NCBI GenBank assembly: GCA_018902755.1
Contig: JAHIQI010000050.1
Location: forward strand, 1 to 64,000
Direction of reading: 5' to 3'
Source of the DNA: Pseudomonadota bacterium
GTDB lineage: Bacteria; Desulfobacterota; Desulfarculia; Desulfarculales; Desulfarculaceae
DNA length: 64,000 bases
Positions within the stretch are counted from its first letter, which is position 1. Each line of letters starts with the position of its first letter. The notes under the pieces were generated by a model. It did no database searches. It saw nothing but the letters and a program-made list of their open reading frames with translations, and was not told the origin of the DNA. Below are positions 8,862-17,724 of the stretch, piece after piece. Position numbers and translations under genes: made by a program.

Positions 8862-10334
8862 ATGCAGCCCCCCGCCAACATGAAACAATTCGTCAAGGAC
8901 CTGGAGAGCCGGGGCTGGCTGAAGCGCGTCTCCGAGGAGGTGGACCCCTATTTGGAGATCACCGCCCTCAGCGACGCGGTGATGAAGTCGGGCGGACCGG
9001 CCCTGCTCTTTGAGAAGGTCAAGGGCGTGGGCTGCCCCCTGGCCATCAACCTCTTCGGCTCGCCCCAGCGCATGGCCCTGGCCCTGGGGGTGGAGCGCCT
9101 GGACGACATCGCGGCGCGCCTGCGGGGGCTCTTGGAGCTGGAGCTGCCATCGGGCGGGCTGTGGTCCAAGCTCCTCAGCGTCCTGCCCAAGCTCAAGGAA
9201 CTCAAGGCCTTCGCCCCCAATGTGGTCAAAAGCGCCCCCTGCCAGGAGGTGGTGCTAAAGGGTGAGCAGGCATCCCTGGACCTGCTGCCCATCCTCACCT
9301 GCTGGCCCCAGGACGCCGGGCCCTTCATCACCCTGCCCCAGGTCATTACCGCCGACCCGGACACCGGCAAGCACAACGTGGGCATGTACCGCCTGCAGCG
9401 CTTCGACGCCCACACCACGGGGATGCACTGGCACCGCCACAAGGGCGGCGCGTCCCATTACCGCCGGGCCAAGGAACTGGGCCAAAAGCTGCCCGTGGCC
9501 GTGGCCCTGGGCGGAGCGCCCGCCTCGGTCTACGCGGCCTGCGCCCCCCTGCCCGAGAACCTGCCCGAATACATGTTCAGCGGCTTTTTGCTGCGCCGCC
9601 CGGTGGAGTTGGTCAAGGCCACTACCAGCGACCTCATGGTCCCGGCCGAGGCCGAGATGATCATCGAGGGCTACGTGGACCCGGCCGAGCCCCTGCGGGT
9701 GGAAGGGCCCTTTGGCGACCACACCGGCTACTACTCCCTGGCCGACGAGTACCCGGTGCTGCACATAACCGCCATCACCCACCGCCGGGATTTCCTCTAC
9801 CCCACCACCATCGTGGGCATCCCGCCCATGGAAGACTACTACCTGGGCATGGCCACCGAGCGCATCTTCCTGCCCCTGTTGCAGACGGTGCTGCCCGAGG
9901 TGGTGGATTACCACATGCCCGCCGAGGGGGTGTTCCACAACCTGGTGTTCGTGTCCATCAAAAAGGAGCACCCCGGCCAGGCCTACAAGGTGATGAACGC
10001 CCTTTGGGGCCAAGGCCAGATGATGTTCGCCAAGATACTGGTGATCGTGGACGCGGACGTGGACGTGCAAAACCCGCAGCGGGCCTGGTGGGAGGCCCTG
10101 AACCACATCGACCCCCAGCGGGACATCCTTTTCAGCAAGGGCCCGGCCGACGCCCTGGACCACGCTGCCCAGCTTCCCTGCCTGCACAGCAAGATGGGCA
10201 TCGACGGCACCAAGAAACTCAAGGGCGAAGGTTTTGATCGCCCGTGGCCGGATCGCATCGAGATGGACCCCGAAGTCGAGAAGGCGGCGCTGGCCCGGCT
10301 CAAGGCCTGGGGCCTGCCCATCCCGGAGAAGTAG
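8862..10334 (+). CDS. mqnL: UbiD-family decarboxylase (menaquinone type)
   Basis: A 490-residue protein with the UbiD fold and the active-site region DPAEPLRVEGPFGDHTG, including the Arg and Glu that work with prenylated FMN in decarboxylating aromatic or alpha,beta-unsaturated acids. ATG 8862 has GGAG eight bases upstream. It is followed after five bases by a UbiA-type prenyltransferase; the same neighbours occur in the futalosine pathway, where MqnL removes a carboxyl group and MqnP adds the prenyl chain. The symbol rests on length and this pairing; no other mqn gene and no UbiX are in the window, so a role in another decarboxylation is possible. Confidence 0.82.
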   Translation: MQPPANMKQFVKDLESRGWLKRVSEEVDPYLEITALSDAVMKSGGPALLFEKVKGVGCPLAINLFGSPQRMALALGVERLDDIAARLRGLLELELPSGGLWSKLLSVLPKLKELKAFAPNVVKSAPCQEVVLKGEQASLDLLPILTCWPQDAGPFITLPQVITADPDTGKHNVGMYRLQRFDAHTTGMHWHRHKGGASHYRRAKELGQKLPVAVALGGAPASVYAACAPLPENLPEYMFSGFLLRRPVELVKATTSDLMVPAEAEMIIEGYVDPAEPLRVEGPFGDHTGYYSLADEYPVLHITAITHRRDFLYPTTIVGIPPMEDYYLGMATERIFLPLLQTVLPEVVDYHMPAEGVFHNLVFVSIKKEHPGQAYKVMNALWGQGQMMFAKILVIVDADVDVQNPQRAWWEALNHIDPQRDILFSKGPADALDHAAQLPCLHSKMGIDGTKKLKGEGFDRPWPDRIEMDPEVEKAALARLKAWGLPIPEK

Positions 10335-10339
10335 GCGGC

Positions 10340-11215
10340 ATGGTCAACAACCTGGGGGGCCGGCTCAAGGACTTCGCCGATCTGGTCAAGTTCAGCCACA
10401 CCATTTTTTTGTTCCCCTTCGCCCTTAGCGCCCTGCTGTTGGCCACCCAGGGGAGCCCGCTCACCGTGGGCAAGGTGTTCTGGGTGATGGTGGCCCTGGT
10501 GGCGGCGCGCAGCGCGGCCATGATCATGAACCGCATCGCCGACCGCCGGTACGACGCCCTGAACCCCCGCACGGCCATGCGCCCCCTGGTCACCGGCCGG
10601 GTGAGCCCGGCCCTGGCCTGGGCCTGGCTGGTGCTGGCCTGCGGCGTGCTGGTCTTGGCCGCCGCCATGCTCAACCCTCTGTGCCTCAAGCTCTCGCCCG
10701 TGGCCCTGATCTGGGTGTTGGGCTACAGCTTCACCAAGCGCTTCACCTGGCTGTGCCATGTATGGCTGGGGCTGGCCACCGCCCTGGCCCCCCTGGGGGC
10801 CTGGATCGCGGTCACCGGGGCCTGGGACTGGCGGGCCGCGGTGCTGGCCGGGGCGGCGGCCCTGTGGGTGGCCGGGTTCGACGTGATCTACGCCTGCCAG
10901 GACATCGATTTCGACCAGCAGCATTCCCTGCACTCCCTGCCCGCTCGCCTGGGCCTGGAGAAGGCCCTGTGGGTCAGCCGGGGCATGCACGCGCTGACCA
11001 TCCTGGGTTTTTTCGCCCTGGTCCCATTGTTCCACCTGGGCGGCGTCTACCTGATCGGGGCCGCGGTGGTGGCCCTGGCCCTGGTGGTGGAACAGGTGTT
11101 GGTGGCCATTAAGCGGGCCAACATTCCCATGGCCTTTTTCACGGTCAACGGCTTCGTGTCCATCGCCTTTTTGGTGTTTCTGGCCCTGGACCTCTGGCTG
11201 GGAGGCGCGGCGTGA
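10340..11215 (+). CDS. mqnP: UbiA-family polyprenyltransferase (menaquinone type)
   Basis: A 291-residue integral membrane protein with eight to nine predicted helices. The first Asp-rich prenyl-diphosphate-binding motif is NRIADRRYDALNPRTAMRP and the second is DVIYACQDIDFDQQHSLHSL. The ATG at 10340 overlaps nothing and lies five bases after the UbiD stop. Adjacent UbiD and UbiA homologues fit the late steps of futalosine-derived menaquinone synthesis, the normal quinone of anaerobic Desulfobacterota. A 4-hydroxybenzoate prenyltransferase is the alternative but ubiquinone would be unexpected here. Confidence 0.83.
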   Translation: MVNNLGGRLKDFADLVKFSHTIFLFPFALSALLLATQGSPLTVGKVFWVMVALVAARSAAMIMNRIADRRYDALNPRTAMRPLVTGRVSPALAWAWLVLACGVLVLAAAMLNPLCLKLSPVALIWVLGYSFTKRFTWLCHVWLGLATALAPLGAWIAVTGAWDWRAAVLAGAAALWVAGFDVIYACQDIDFDQQHSLHSLPARLGLEKALWVSRGMHALTILGFFALVPLFHLGGVYLIGAAVVALALVVEQVLVAIKRANIPMAFFTVNGFVSIAFLVFLALDLWLGGAA

Positions 11216-11856
11216 GCCAGCTCGAGGTTGACCTACGCTATCTGGGGGTGCTGGAAAAGGCCCTGCAAATCGCCGGGGAGCTGGGCAGCGAGGCGGCGGT
11301 GCGCTACATCCGCTATTCCTACCGCCTGCTGTCCAAGGTCTACCACCCGGACCTGCACCAGGAAAACCGCCAAGCCGCCGAGGAGGGCCAACGCCGCCTC
11401 AACGCGGTCAAGGAGCGTTTGGATATGACCAGCGACCAGGATTTGGGCCAGTTCCTAAAGGCCTCGGCCAAGCCGAACACCGGCCATCCCAGAGTGCTGG
11501 TGGTGGAGGACGAGGAAGGCCTGGCCAACAACCTGGCCGACCTGCTGGCCCTGGAAGGCTACCACGTGACCACCGCCCCGGACGGCCTGGCCGGGCTTCG
11601 CCGGCACCTGACTTTTCGCCCCGAGCTGGTCATCACCGATATTCTCATGCCTATAATGGATGGGGTGGAGATGGTGCGCACCCTGCGCCAGCGGGACCCG
11701 GAGATAAAGGTGATTTTCATCTCCGGCTTTTTCGGCACCCGCTCCATCCAAAACGAACTCATGCAGGAGCTGGAGCGCTTCGGCTACCCCAGCCTGGCCA
11801 AACCCTTCCGGCCCAGCCAGCTTTTGGAACTGGTTCGCCGGGCGCTGGGAGGGTAG
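11212..11856 (+). CDS. J-domain-like / receiver-domain fusion protein
   Basis: A 214-residue protein. Residues about 1-75 resemble a DnaJ J-domain and keep the HPD tripeptide (SKVYHPDLH) between two helices; residues about 90-214 form a CheY-like receiver domain with acidic pocket VVEDEE, phospho-acceptor Asp in LVITDILMPIMDG and Lys in LAKPFRP. There is no DNA-binding output domain. The GTG start overlaps the stop of the UbiA gene (GTGA), showing translational coupling. It may link phosphorylation to DnaK recruitment, but no partner kinase is nearby and that idea is inference. Confidence 0.78.
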   Translation: MSQLEVDLRYLGVLEKALQIAGELGSEAAVRYIRYSYRLLSKVYHPDLHQENRQAAEEGQRRLNAVKERLDMTSDQDLGQFLKASAKPNTGHPRVLVVEDEEGLANNLADLLALEGYHVTTAPDGLAGLRRHLTFRPELVITDILMPIMDGVEMVRTLRQRDPEIKVIFISGFFGTRSIQNELMQELERFGYPSLAKPFRPSQLLELVRRALGG

Positions 11857-11880
11857 CAGACCTCAGCTAGGAGATTTTTC

Positions 11881-12900
11881 ATGCCGCTGAAGTTCAACAT
11901 CACTCATCACCGCACCGGTTTCCTAAATCCCGCCGACGACATGAAACCCACCTCGGTGGACGTGGAGATTCGCCGCGACCCGCTCACCGACGACCGCAGC
12001 CGCATCCTGAGCTTTCGCCTGCGCACCCTGGGCAAGCTGGACCACACCGAGTACCTGGAGCGCGACAAAGGCCGCCCCTGCCCCTTTTGCCCGGGAAACG
12101 TGGAAAAGATGGTCTCGCGCTTTTTGCCCGAGGAGGTCCCCGAGGGCCTGCTGCGCCGGGGCGAAGCGGTGGGATTCCCCAACATGTTCCCCTACGAGGC
12201 CCACAACGCGGTGCTGCGCCTGACCGAAAAGCACCACGTCCTGCCCAGCCAGTTCACCCCCCACCAACTGGCCGACGGCCTTTTGATGGCCGTGGACTCC
12301 TTCCAGCGAGTGACCCCCAAGGCCCGCTACGCGGCGGTTAACTGGAACTACATGATGCCCGCCGGGGGCGGGGTGGTGCATCCCCACTTCCAGATCGTGG
12401 CGAGCATCAACCCCACCCGCTTCCAAAGCCGCCTGATCCGCCGGGCCAAGGCCTTCGCCAAGCGCGAGGGCGGCGACATGATGAGCGCCTACCTGGAGCA
12501 CGAGAAGAACGACCGCTCCCGCTGGGTGGGCCAAGTGGGGCCGGTGGTGTGGCTGGCGCCTTTCGCGCCCAGGGCCATTTATGATCTAATGGCCCTGTCG
12601 CCCAGCGGCAAGGGGCTCATGGAGTTCAGCCCCCAGCAGATATTGGGGCTGGCCAAGGGCATCCGCCGGGTGGTGCGCTTTTTGGAGGCACGCGGGGTCA
12701 ACGCCTACAATATGGCCCTGCACACCTCCCTGAAGCCAGAAGCGGGGCTGCCCTTCATGCTGCGCATCGTCAGCCGGGTGCACATCCCGCCCATAGGGGT
12801 GGACGAGATCAACTACTTCGAGAAGCTGCACGACGAGACGGTGTGCTTCCTGAGCCCCGAGGAGATAGCCAAGGACATAAAAACCATGTGGCGCGACTGA
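11881..12900 (+). CDS. GalT-like (HIT superfamily) nucleotidyltransferase
   Basis: A 339-residue protein related to galactose-1-phosphate uridylyltransferases and ADP-glucose phosphorylases. It has the metal-site start CPFCPGN (about residue 67) and the catalytic-type motif VVHPHFQ in the second half, matching the HPHxQ active site where the first-position His forms the nucleotidyl intermediate. A TAGGAG precedes the ATG. The nucleotide and sugar are not predictable and no galactose genes are nearby. It lies 24 bases after the receiver protein and may share its transcript. Confidence 0.8.
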   Translation: MPLKFNITHHRTGFLNPADDMKPTSVDVEIRRDPLTDDRSRILSFRLRTLGKLDHTEYLERDKGRPCPFCPGNVEKMVSRFLPEEVPEGLLRRGEAVGFPNMFPYEAHNAVLRLTEKHHVLPSQFTPHQLADGLLMAVDSFQRVTPKARYAAVNWNYMMPAGGGVVHPHFQIVASINPTRFQSRLIRRAKAFAKREGGDMMSAYLEHEKNDRSRWVGQVGPVVWLAPFAPRAIYDLMALSPSGKGLMEFSPQQILGLAKGIRRVVRFLEARGVNAYNMALHTSLKPEAGLPFMLRIVSRVHIPPIGVDEINYFEKLHDETVCFLSPEEIAKDIKTMWRD

Positions 12901-12931
12901 GACGCGCCGCCAAGACAAGCAGGGGGTATGC

Positions 12932-14575
12932 ATGGCCTATGACGGGGCTCTGACCCTGGGTGGGGTGCTCAAGGAAGTGGCCGGACGCTGGGGCGAGCGC
13001 GAAGCCCTGGTGGACCTGCCCAGCGGTCTGCGCCTGACCTATGCCGGATTCGACCGGGCCAGCGACAAGCTGGCCCGCGCCTTTTTGGGCCTGGGCCTGA
13101 AGCCTGGCCAGCGCGTGGCCCTGTGGGCCCCCAACATGCCCCTGTGGCTGGTGGTGATGTACGGCGCGGCCAAGGCAGGCCTGGTGATCTCCAGCGTGGA
13201 CACCAGCTTCGGGCGCGAGGAGCTGGCCTATCAGCTGGCCCAGTCCCGCTGCGCCGCCCTGGTGCTGGCGCCGGGCATCCAGGGCGACGAATACCTGGCC
13301 GCCCTGGCCGGGCTGTGCCCGGAGTTGGACCAGCCCGCCCCTAGGGGCCTGGACTGCGCCGCGCTGCCCGCCCTTCGGAGGGTCATCGTATTGGGAGCCG
13401 AGGCCCCGCCCGGTGCCCTGACCTGGGACCAGGCCATGGAGCTGGGGCGCACCGTGCCCGTGGAGGCCCTGGAAGAGCGCATGGCCTCGGTGAAGCCAGG
13501 CGACGTGGCCACCCTGCTCTACACCTCGGGCACCACCGGACGCCCCAAGGGGGTGATGAGCCCCCACCAGGGCCTGATCCTCACCTCGGTGGCCGGCGGC
13601 GACAACCAGCGCCTTAGCGAGCAGGACCGCCTGGTGGTCTCGGTGCCCCTGTGCCACATGTTCGGCTGCATCTGCATAGCCCTGGCGGGCATCATCAAGG
13701 GCGCGGCCCTGGTGATTCCCTCCCGGCTGCCCGAGCCGGGGGCCATTCTCCATGCGGTGGTCAAGGAAAGCTGCACTGCCCTGTACGGCCCGCCCACCTC
13801 CTTCATCGCCATGATGGACGACGCGGCTTACCAGCAGTTGGACGGCGGCCTGCGCACCGGGGTCATGGCCGGAGCCCAGTGCCCCATGGAGGTGATGCGC
13901 AAGGTGGTGGAGGAAATGGGGGTGGCGGACATCCTCATCGGCTACGGCCAGACCGAGGCCTCCTCCTGGATCGCCACCAGCCGCCCGGTGGACCCCCTGG
14001 AGCTGCGGGTCTCCACCGTGGGCCGCCCGGTGCCGGGCGCGGAAGTGAAGATCGCCGACCTGGCCGACGGCGCGCCCCTGCCCCCCGGCGAGGTGGGGGA
14101 GATATGCACCCGCGGCCACGTGATGGTGGGCTACTTCGACCTGCCGGCCGAGACCGCCCAGGCCATCGACCAGGAGGGCTGGCTGCGCACCGGCGACCTG
14201 GGCACCATGGACGAGGATGGTTACATCCGCATCTCCGGGCGGCTCAAGGAAGTGATCCGCAAGGGCGGCGTGACCGTATTCCCGGCGGACATAGAGGAAG
14301 TGCTCTTCGCCCACCCGGCGGTGAACACCGTGGCCGTGTTCGGGGTGCCCCATCCCACCTTGGGCGAGGAGGTGGCCTGCTGGGTCAAGCTGGAGCGCCA
14401 CACCCAGGCCACCGAGCAGGAGATCATGGCCTTCCTCAGCGAGCAGGTTCCCGAGAGCCACCTGCCCGCCTGGCTGCGCTTCGTGGACGAGTTCCCCTCC
14501 ACGCCTCTGGGCAAGATACAGAAATTCCGCATGCGTGAAATCATGCTGGCCCTGCTGGCGAACGAGGGGGAGTAA
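12932..14575 (+). CDS. AMP-dependent acyl-CoA synthetase/ligase
   Basis: A 547-residue class I adenylate-forming enzyme of normal length. It contains the P-loop LLYTSGTTGRPKGV, the A5 motif IGYGQTEASS, the A7/A8 region WLRTGDLGTMDEDGYIRISG and the hinge RLKEVIRKGG followed by the catalytic-type Lys near LGKIQKFRMRE. It should activate a carboxylic acid to an acyl-CoA through an acyl-AMP. AGGGGG precedes ATG 12932 by five bases. The chain length or aromatic nature of the substrate is unknown; the acyl-binding part cannot be read reliably by eye. Confidence 0.88.
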   Translation: MAYDGALTLGGVLKEVAGRWGEREALVDLPSGLRLTYAGFDRASDKLARAFLGLGLKPGQRVALWAPNMPLWLVVMYGAAKAGLVISSVDTSFGREELAYQLAQSRCAALVLAPGIQGDEYLAALAGLCPELDQPAPRGLDCAALPALRRVIVLGAEAPPGALTWDQAMELGRTVPVEALEERMASVKPGDVATLLYTSGTTGRPKGVMSPHQGLILTSVAGGDNQRLSEQDRLVVSVPLCHMFGCICIALAGIIKGAALVIPSRLPEPGAILHAVVKESCTALYGPPTSFIAMMDDAAYQQLDGGLRTGVMAGAQCPMEVMRKVVEEMGVADILIGYGQTEASSWIATSRPVDPLELRVSTVGRPVPGAEVKIADLADGAPLPPGEVGEICTRGHVMVGYFDLPAETAQAIDQEGWLRTGDLGTMDEDGYIRISGRLKEVIRKGGVTVFPADIEEVLFAHPAVNTVAVFGVPHPTLGEEVACWVKLERHTQATEQEIMAFLSEQVPESHLPAWLRFVDEFPSTPLGKIQKFRMREIMLALLANEGE

Positions 14576-14597
14576 TAGGCTTAAAATACGATAAAAC

Positions 14598-14626
14598 TTG
14601 ACTTTTTCCCCTAATCACGGTAATAA
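14598..14626 (+). promoter_or_regulatory. Sigma70 promoter of the DivIVA gene
   Basis: TTGACT (14598-14603), a 17-base spacer and TAATAA (14621-14626), each close to consensus, in a short AT-rich gap 45 bases before the DivIVA-domain start codon. It would start the DivIVA / DUF167 / peptidase MA transcript. Confidence 0.72.
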
Positions 14627-14671
14627 GGGGCAGTGATGTTCCTGCTTTGACCCTAAGGGGACGGTAAGGTT

Positions 14672-15172
14672 ATGGACGTCCAAGAAATCAGAGGCAAAGA
14701 GTTTGCCCGGCGCTTTCGCGGCTACGATTCCCACGAGGTGGAAAGCTTTCTGGGTAAGCTGGCCGACTATATAACGGACCTGCACCGAGAGTTGGACAAC
14801 CTCAACAACCGGCTGAACCAAACCAGCCAGGAGTTGAAGGAATACCGCGTCCGCGAGGACACCCTGGAGGCCAACCTGGCCCAGACCAGGCGCATCTCCG
14901 AGGACATGAAGGCCAACAGCGAGAAAGAGGCCAAGTTCATCGTGGCCGAGGCCGAGCTGCAGGCCGAGAAGATCCTCAGCCAGGCCCACAACCGCCTGGC
15001 CCAGATCCACGATGACATCACCGAACTCAAACGCCAGCGGGCCCAGTTCGAGGTCCGTCTGCGCTCCCTGGTGGAGGCTCACATCAAGCTGCTGGAGGTG
15101 GAGGCCGACCGCGACCGCGACCTTTCGGAGCTGGAGGATAAGATCAAGATCCTCAGGAGCCCTTCCCCCTAG
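14672..15172 (+). CDS. DivIVA-domain coiled-coil protein
   Basis: A 166-residue protein. The N terminus has the DivIVA membrane-binding signature (FARRFRGYDSHEVESFLGKL, residues 11-30) and the rest is almost entirely heptad-rich coiled coil. Such proteins recognise negatively curved membrane at poles and division sites and recruit growth or division factors. A strong promoter lies directly upstream and the gene is followed by a DUF167 gene after 12 bases. An mreB gene for cell shape lies close by on the other strand, so the neighbourhood is linked to cell morphology. Confidence 0.88.
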   Translation: MDVQEIRGKEFARRFRGYDSHEVESFLGKLADYITDLHRELDNLNNRLNQTSQELKEYRVREDTLEANLAQTRRISEDMKANSEKEAKFIVAEAELQAEKILSQAHNRLAQIHDDITELKRQRAQFEVRLRSLVEAHIKLLEVEADRDRDLSELEDKIKILRSPSP

Positions 15173-15184
15173 ATTCTATCTCCT

Positions 15185-15472
15185 GTGACTAGCATCAAAA
15201 AAGAAACCCACGGGGTGAGCCTGGCCGTCCGGGTGGCCCCCCGTGCATCGCGCAACGAGCTGGCCGGGGTGGAGGCCGGAGCCCTCAAGGTGCGCCTTAC
15301 CGCCCCGCCGGTGGAGGGCGCGGCCAACCAGGCCCTGGTCAAGCTGCTTTCCAAGGCCCTGGGCGTGGCCAAGGGCAAGGTTACGGTGATCAGCGGGGAG
15401 CGCTCGCGCAACAAAAGGGTGCTGGTTCAAGGGCTGGGCCTGGACGAGCTGCGCGGGCGGCTGGGCCTGTGA
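15185..15472 (+). CDS. DUF167 (YggU) family protein
   Basis: A 95-residue protein, the usual length of the YggU family. LAVRVAPRASRNELAG and the KVRLTAPPVEGAANQALVKL block are the family signature. The start is a GTG at 15185; no strong ribosome site is seen, so coupling to the DivIVA gene ending 12 bases earlier is likely. Its biochemical role is unknown. Its own stop overlaps the next gene's GTG start. Confidence 0.87.
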   Translation: MTSIKKETHGVSLAVRVAPRASRNELAGVEAGALKVRLTAPPVEGAANQALVKLLSKALGVAKGKVTVISGERSRNKRVLVQGLGLDELRGRLGL

Positions 15473-16452
15473 TCCGCCGGTTGATCCTGGGGGGCTTGCT
15501 GCTGCTCTTGGCCGGGGCGGCCCTGGCCTCCGGGCCCTTGGAGCTATCGGTGCAGGCCCCCACCCCCGAGTTGGCCGCCCACGTGCGCCGGATAGCCGCC
15601 GAGGCCGCGCCCAAGCTGGAGGCCTGGACCGGGGCCTCGCCGGGCAAGGTGCTGATCCAGGTGATGCCCACCCGCGAGTGGTTCGAAAAGCGCATGGCCC
15701 AGCTGAACGGCCCCCGCTGGGCCGCTGGGCTGGCCCTGCCCGGACGGGGACTCATCGTGCTGCGCTCACCGCGCCAGTTGGGCGACCCGGAGCAGTTCCG
15801 CCACCTGCTCATCCATGAAATGCTCCACCTGTACCTGGCCGCCGGGCTCAAGGGCCGCCGCGCCCCCCTGTGGCTGGAAGAGGGCCTGGCCATGCACGTG
15901 TCCGGGGAGGGCGGCTGGGACCGCGCCGCCTCCATGGCCGGGGGGGTGCTGGGCATGGGCCTGATTCCCCTGAGAGAGCTTGAGGAAAATTTCCCGGCCC
16001 AGGCCCAGCAGGCCGCCCTGGCCTATGCCCAGAGCTACTACCTTATCTCCTGGCTGCAAAACGAGTTCGGCCCCCAGACCGTGGCCAAGATCATCAAGGG
16101 CCTGTCCCAGGGACGCCCCCTGACCGCTGCCCTCCGGCAGACCACGGGCCTGAGCCTGGCCGCCCTGGAAGAGCGTTTCACGGACGACATGCACTCGCGC
16201 TTTTCTTGGATTGCGGTGCTCGGCACCGGGGGGGCCTTGTGGGCCCTGGTGGCCCTGGGAGCCATGGTGGGGCTGGTGGCGCGGCGACGCAGGCAAAGAG
16301 CGGCGGTTGCCCATATGGACGACCCCGGAGGCGTCCAGGCGGTGATGCGCCCCCGGCCACGGAGCGGACGGGAGCACCACGAAATTCTCAGGGAAGCGGG
16401 AATGGACGGACCGGGGCCTCGGGACGGCTCCCGGTCCTCTAAAGACGCCTAG
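15469..16452 (+). CDS. Secreted, membrane-anchored peptidase MA-family metalloprotease
   Basis: A 327-residue protein starting at a GTG that overlaps the DUF167 stop (GTGA). An N-terminal signal segment (IRRLILGGLLLLLAGAALAS) is followed by a zincin domain with HEMLHLYLAAG (HExxH) and the downstream ligand Glu in WLEEGLAMH. A single membrane helix near residues 242-265 (IAVLGTGGALWALVALGAMV) is followed by an Arg-rich, presumably cytoplasmic tail of about 60 residues. Peptidase-MA-like proteins of this layout are membrane-anchored proteases of unknown target. Confidence 0.8.
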   Translation: MIRRLILGGLLLLLAGAALASGPLELSVQAPTPELAAHVRRIAAEAAPKLEAWTGASPGKVLIQVMPTREWFEKRMAQLNGPRWAAGLALPGRGLIVLRSPRQLGDPEQFRHLLIHEMLHLYLAAGLKGRRAPLWLEEGLAMHVSGEGGWDRAASMAGGVLGMGLIPLRELEENFPAQAQQAALAYAQSYYLISWLQNEFGPQTVAKIIKGLSQGRPLTAALRQTTGLSLAALEERFTDDMHSRFSWIAVLGTGGALWALVALGAMVGLVARRRRQRAAVAHMDDPGGVQAVMRPRPRSGREHHEILREAGMDGPGPRDGSRSSKDA

Positions 16453-16655
16453 GCGCTATGGGGGCAGCCCAGGTGCTCCAGCGACTCGTCGTGCCGCTGC
16501 AATGCCTGATAGCGCTCCCGGGCGGCGGCGCATTCAAAGCTGAGACCGCAATGGGCCAGACAGACGTGATCGCCCCGGTCGAATTCGCCGAAACAATCTA
16601 TGCGGTCTTCCAATTCCTCCAAAATTAGGAGTCGGGCCAAATCAGTCCTCGCCAA
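16449..16655 (-). CDS. Small Cys/His-containing protein downstream of mreB
   Basis: A 68-residue frame with a TTG start one base after the mreB stop codon, so it can be read by coupled translation. It has three Cys and several His residues (GDHVCLAHCGLSFECAAARE, then a CPH near the end), possibly a metal site, and a helical N terminus. No family is recognised. Its stop overlaps the convergent peptidase-MA gene by four bases. Being short and in GC-rich DNA it could be spurious, but composition and position favour a gene. Confidence 0.5.
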   Translation of the reverse strand: MARTDLARLLILEELEDRIDCFGEFDRGDHVCLAHCGLSFECAAARERYQALQRHDESLEHLGCPHSA

Positions 16656-16656
16656 A

Positions 16657-17679
16657 TCAGTTGATGAAAACCCGCCTAAACTCTTTCACGTCGTGCAGGG
16701 CGATGCCCGCACCCATAACCACGCAAGTCAGAGGATCCTCGGCCACGTTCACCTTGAGCTTCATCTCCTGCTGAATCAACCGATCCAACCCACGGATGAG
16801 AGCCCCGCCACCCGCCAGGGTGATGCCCTGGTCGGCCACGTCGGCGGCCAGTTCGGGAGGCGTTTTCTCAAAGGCGCGCTTGACGCTCTCCAAGATCACC
16901 TCGACCGGCTCGGCCATGGCCTCGCGCACCTCCTCATCGGTAATTTTGATGGTGCGCGGTATGCCTTCCACCAGATCCTTGCCGCTGACCTCCATGGACA
17001 GCGGATGCTCCAGGGGATAAGCCGAGCCAATTGATATCTTTACCTGCTCGGCGGTGTTTTCGCCAACCAGAACCTGATATTTCTTCTGAATGTAACGCAC
17101 GATGGATTCGTTGGCCTCGTCGCCGGCCACCCGCACCGACTCGGAGTAAGCGGTGGAAAACAGGCTGATAACCGCCACCTCGGTGGTGCCGCCACCGATG
17201 TCCACCATCATGCAGCCCTGGGGTTTGTCAATGGGCAGGCCCGCCCCGATGGCCGCGGCCATGGGCTCCTCGATGAGGTAGATGTCTCGGGCTCCGGCCT
17301 GTTCGGCGCTCTCGATCACCGCCCGTTTTTCCACCTGGGTCACCCCACTGGGCACCCCGATGAGCATGCGCGGCTTCATGAAGCCGGTGGAAGACTTCAC
17401 CTTGAGGATGAACTCTCGGATCATGATCCGGGTCATATCGAAATCGGCGATCACCCCGTCCTTGAGGGGCCGGGCGGCCACCACGCCGGGGCTGGTGCGT
17501 CCCAAATACTGCTTGGCCTCGAAACCAACGGCCAGGGGCTTGCCGGTGTCGCGCTTGAGGGCCACCACCGAGGGCTCGTTGAGCACCACGCCCTTGCCCT
17601 TTACGAAGATGAGGGTGTTGGCCGTGCCCAAGTCCATGGCCAAATCTTTGGAAAACAGACCCAAAAGTTTGCTCAGCAC
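16657..17679 (-). CDS. mreB: Rod shape-determining protein MreB
   Basis: A 340-residue actin-like ATPase of normal length. Phosphate 1 loop MDLGTANTLIFVKGKG is near residue 15, the phosphate 2 region is GCMMVDIGGGTTEVAVISL, the IEEPMAAAIGAGLPI connecting segment is present, and LAGGGALIRGLDRLIQ is the adenosine motif. The N-terminal LSKLLGLFSKDLA can form the amphipathic membrane-binding helix. It forms filaments that guide side-wall peptidoglycan synthesis. Unusually no mreC, mreD, mrdA or rodA follows; instead the gene lies downstream of a GAF protein and a DUF6485 protein. Confidence 0.96.
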   Translation of the reverse strand: MLSKLLGLFSKDLAMDLGTANTLIFVKGKGVVLNEPSVVALKRDTGKPLAVGFEAKQYLGRTSPGVVAARPLKDGVIADFDMTRIMIREFILKVKSSTGFMKPRMLIGVPSGVTQVEKRAVIESAEQAGARDIYLIEEPMAAAIGAGLPIDKPQGCMMVDIGGGTTEVAVISLFSTAYSESVRVAGDEANESIVRYIQKKYQVLVGENTAEQVKISIGSAYPLEHPLSMEVSGKDLVEGIPRTIKITDEEVREAMAEPVEVILESVKRAFEKTPPELAADVADQGITLAGGGALIRGLDRLIQQEMKLKVNVAEDPLTCVVMGAGIALHDVKEFRRVFIN

Positions 17680-17724
17680 AATGTTACCTGCCTTTTTCCG
17701 CCCCCCTTCGGGGCATGGCTCAGC

